NCBI GenBank assembly: GCA_024529925.1
Contig: JAFEUB010000770.1
Coordinates: forward strand, 1,445,501-1,509,500
Length of the DNA stretch: 64,000 nt
Direction of reading: 5' to 3'
Origin: Ophthalmolycus amberensis
Taxonomy: Eukaryota; Chordata; Actinopteri; Perciformes; Zoarcidae
Made by a program: the position numbers and the translations under genes. Below are positions 62,231 to 64,000 of this stretch, piece by piece. Position 1 is the first letter of the stretch. Each line of letters begins with the position of its first letter. The notes under the pieces were generated by a model. The model ran no database searches. It saw nothing but the letters and a program-made list of their open reading frames with translations, and was not told the origin of the DNA.

Positions 62231-63071
62231 GTCGGACTGTCCCTCTGATACTATTGGTTACTTCCTGGTTCCAGTCTTTAAACAGTCAGGATTCGTTGTT
62301 AGGAAAACAATCCCAAAAGCTCTGCTGGAAACCGGAATAACTGCACCCAGAGCAAATATGAGCAGAGAGAAAACATGATAGGCTGATTCTCAGACACCTT
62401 TAGCATATAGACAGCAGGATCTTCTCAGTATCGGTTGAACTCTTTGCTCTGACCAAATGATTCCTGGAAACACACGTGGTTGAGTATTCTGTAAAAATTA
62501 TGTTATTATGTGAATCCATGTTGAAGATTAGTCAAACAAATCAGAAAAATGACACGAACTAAATTTAGAAAATAAGGATTTGTCTTTTTTGTTCTGTAAA
62601 AATGTTAAAGGACTTTTGTTTTTAGCTCGTCATTAACTGTTAACACAATGATTGTGCTACGACTGTTCATCGCCAACAGGCTGATCCAGTGTTTTTGTGA
62701 AACACACGAACGAAACAAATGTCCTTACATTATGAGTCTAGAGCTCACAAAGATTAAAAAAAGCAACAACACGCAATCCCCAAGGCTGAACAACAGGGAG
62801 GCTCTGTTTGTCGTACCATCGTGTTGATGTAACAACATCAGTTGATGCTTTACTGCAGAGATAACAGCGATAACCTGAAGGCGACCTGTATCAGTACACC
62901 TGTGTTGACCAGCTGCTTGTGTTACCAAAACAAGAGCCGAAGCTGCTTCTGTTTTTGCTATAAATGTATATTCTCCATTTTTAACCAAGTCAGATATTAT
63001 CATATTATCATAGTGGAAGAATGCAAGCTCAAACTAACACACATCTACGTATGGACAAATTATCGTGTCAC

Positions 63072-63185
63072 CAGTGGAGGAAAGTAATTCAGTGTGTTTA
63101 CTCAAGTACAATTTTGAGGTACTTTACTTCAGCATTTCCGTTTTTGATACTTTATTCTTCCACTATTTTAGAGAGGATTCAGTTG
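63072..63185 (+). repeat. Teleost 'CAGTGGTGGAAAGTAA'-type repeat copy
   Basis: It begins CAGTGGAGGAAAGTAATTC, then TTTACTCAAGTAC and GGTACTTTACTTCAGC, ending in 'ttattcttccactatttta'. The layout is a common short fish repeat of probable non-autonomous transposon origin. Confidence 0.65.
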
Positions 63186-63218
63186 GCTATCCTTTTTAGT
63201 AGTTTAAATAGTAACACC

Positions 63219-63255
63219 CAGTGGTGGAAGAAGTATTTTCCTTAAGTTTACGAGG
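63219..63255 (+). repeat. Start fragment of a 'CAGTGGTGGAAGAAGTA' repeat
   Basis: CAGTGGTGGAAGAAGTATTT followed by 'tccttaagttta' is the opening of another short dispersed fish repeat, here truncated, 34 bases after the preceding copy. Confidence 0.5.
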
Positions 63256-64000
63256 TTTGTGGAGTGTTGTTCAGAGGAGCAGAAATAGGCTGTGTGTAGT
63301 AATGCTCCTGGAGCAGGATTAACAGGCTGCTCTGCCACCTGAGCACACCTGCCGGACCACAGAGGGATCATTTCACTATTCAAAAGAGGAATGAGTTGGT
63401 TTCTGCAGATCAGACACCAAACAGAAAGGACTTCCCCTTTACATCACAATCTAAAAGAGAATCATCTGTCACGCACAACTCACTAACTCTGTAAAACATC
63501 AACACCCGTTTTTCATGCTGTTTATGTAAAATGGTGTAAAAGATTTAAAAAACCGAAGAAGGTAAAAAACAAATACAGTTCTTGAACAATGTGCTCATTT
63601 TGTCTTTAACTTGTTCATCTTAATTCTGTTATTTGAATTTCCACTTTTATCTCCAAAGTATATGGAGTCAAAACCTTGTCACTATTTATGGCTTTTCCTC
63701 TCAATTATTCAAACATTTGTTAATCATCTTTATCATTGTTAATAAGAACCCGGATAAATTAGGCCCACATAATGTTTCACAGTGAAAATCTTTATTACTT
63801 TGTTATTTAAGTTATTTCAATAATTTCAGTCGATCTAAAACCAAAACATTTGCATCCAAAGAGTAAACTCAAAATGTTCTCTCGATATTGGCAAACACAT
63901 ACAATGTTAATGCATCAAAAGCCATAAAAGCATCAACCTTATACAATGTCTAAACACCGCATTCATAAAGCATCGTACATGTTATAAGCACAAATAATAA

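Larger units (their letters stand above)
61850..64000. other. Right flank, no gene supported
   Basis: The stretch is AT-rich with an (AC)n tract at 62190-62230 and two repeat copies (63072 and 63219). A minus-strand AATAAAG near 63790 could be the poly(A) signal of a further minus-strand gene whose coding part lies beyond the window. No coding exon is seen. Confidence 0.45.

Overview
The window is nuclear DNA from a bony fish, probably a percomorph-like teleost. The genes have vertebrate exon-intron structure with GT-AG introns of a few hundred bases. Their order matches a conserved vertebrate block, and dispersed repeats of teleost type are scattered through it. There are no bacterial, viral or organellar features.

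Layout. Positions 1-20.9 kb are gene-poor: dispersed repeats, a (TG)88 microsatellite and one possible signal-peptide exon on the minus strand (1687-1823). From 21 to 47 kb five genes lie head-to-tail on the plus strand: mrps17 (mitoribosome protein uS17m), nipsnap2 (mitochondrial), cct6a (zeta subunit of the TRiC/CCT chaperonin), sumf2 (ER-lumenal FGE paralogue) and a BICD-like coiled-coil adapter gene. From 49.6 to 61.6 kb two genes run on the minus strand: abhd11 (mitochondrial alpha/beta hydrolase) and a single-exon claudin of the claudin-3/4 type. The 54-60 kb and 62-64 kb stretches show no gene I can support.

I rebuilt every exon by reading codons across splice sites, and phases agree throughout. 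Predicted lengths are mrps17 148 aa, nipsnap2 282 aa, cct6a 531 aa, sumf2 297 aa, the BICD-like gene 445 aa, abhd11 310 aa and claudin 216 aa. The cct6a and claudin lengths hold only if one surplus base in each is discounted (near 36324 and 61371). Both look like consensus errors in otherwise intact genes.

The genes do not form one pathway. They are mostly housekeeping genes (mitochondrial translation and quality control, protein folding, ER) held together by old synteny. In human they fall into two chromosome 7 blocks on opposite sides of the centromere: MRPS17-NIPSNAP2-CCT6A-SUMF2 (7p11.2) and ABHD11-CLDN3/4 (7q11.23). Here they are contiguous.

The most interesting non-coding signal is a family of three H/ACA-snoRNA-like copies in introns 3, 6 and 9 of cct6a. 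Others are a 403-bp hAT-type element with 8-bp target duplications next to a cct6a acceptor, two adjacent perfect hairpins 220 bp upstream of mrps17, and an intronic (CAG)26 tract in the BICD-like gene.
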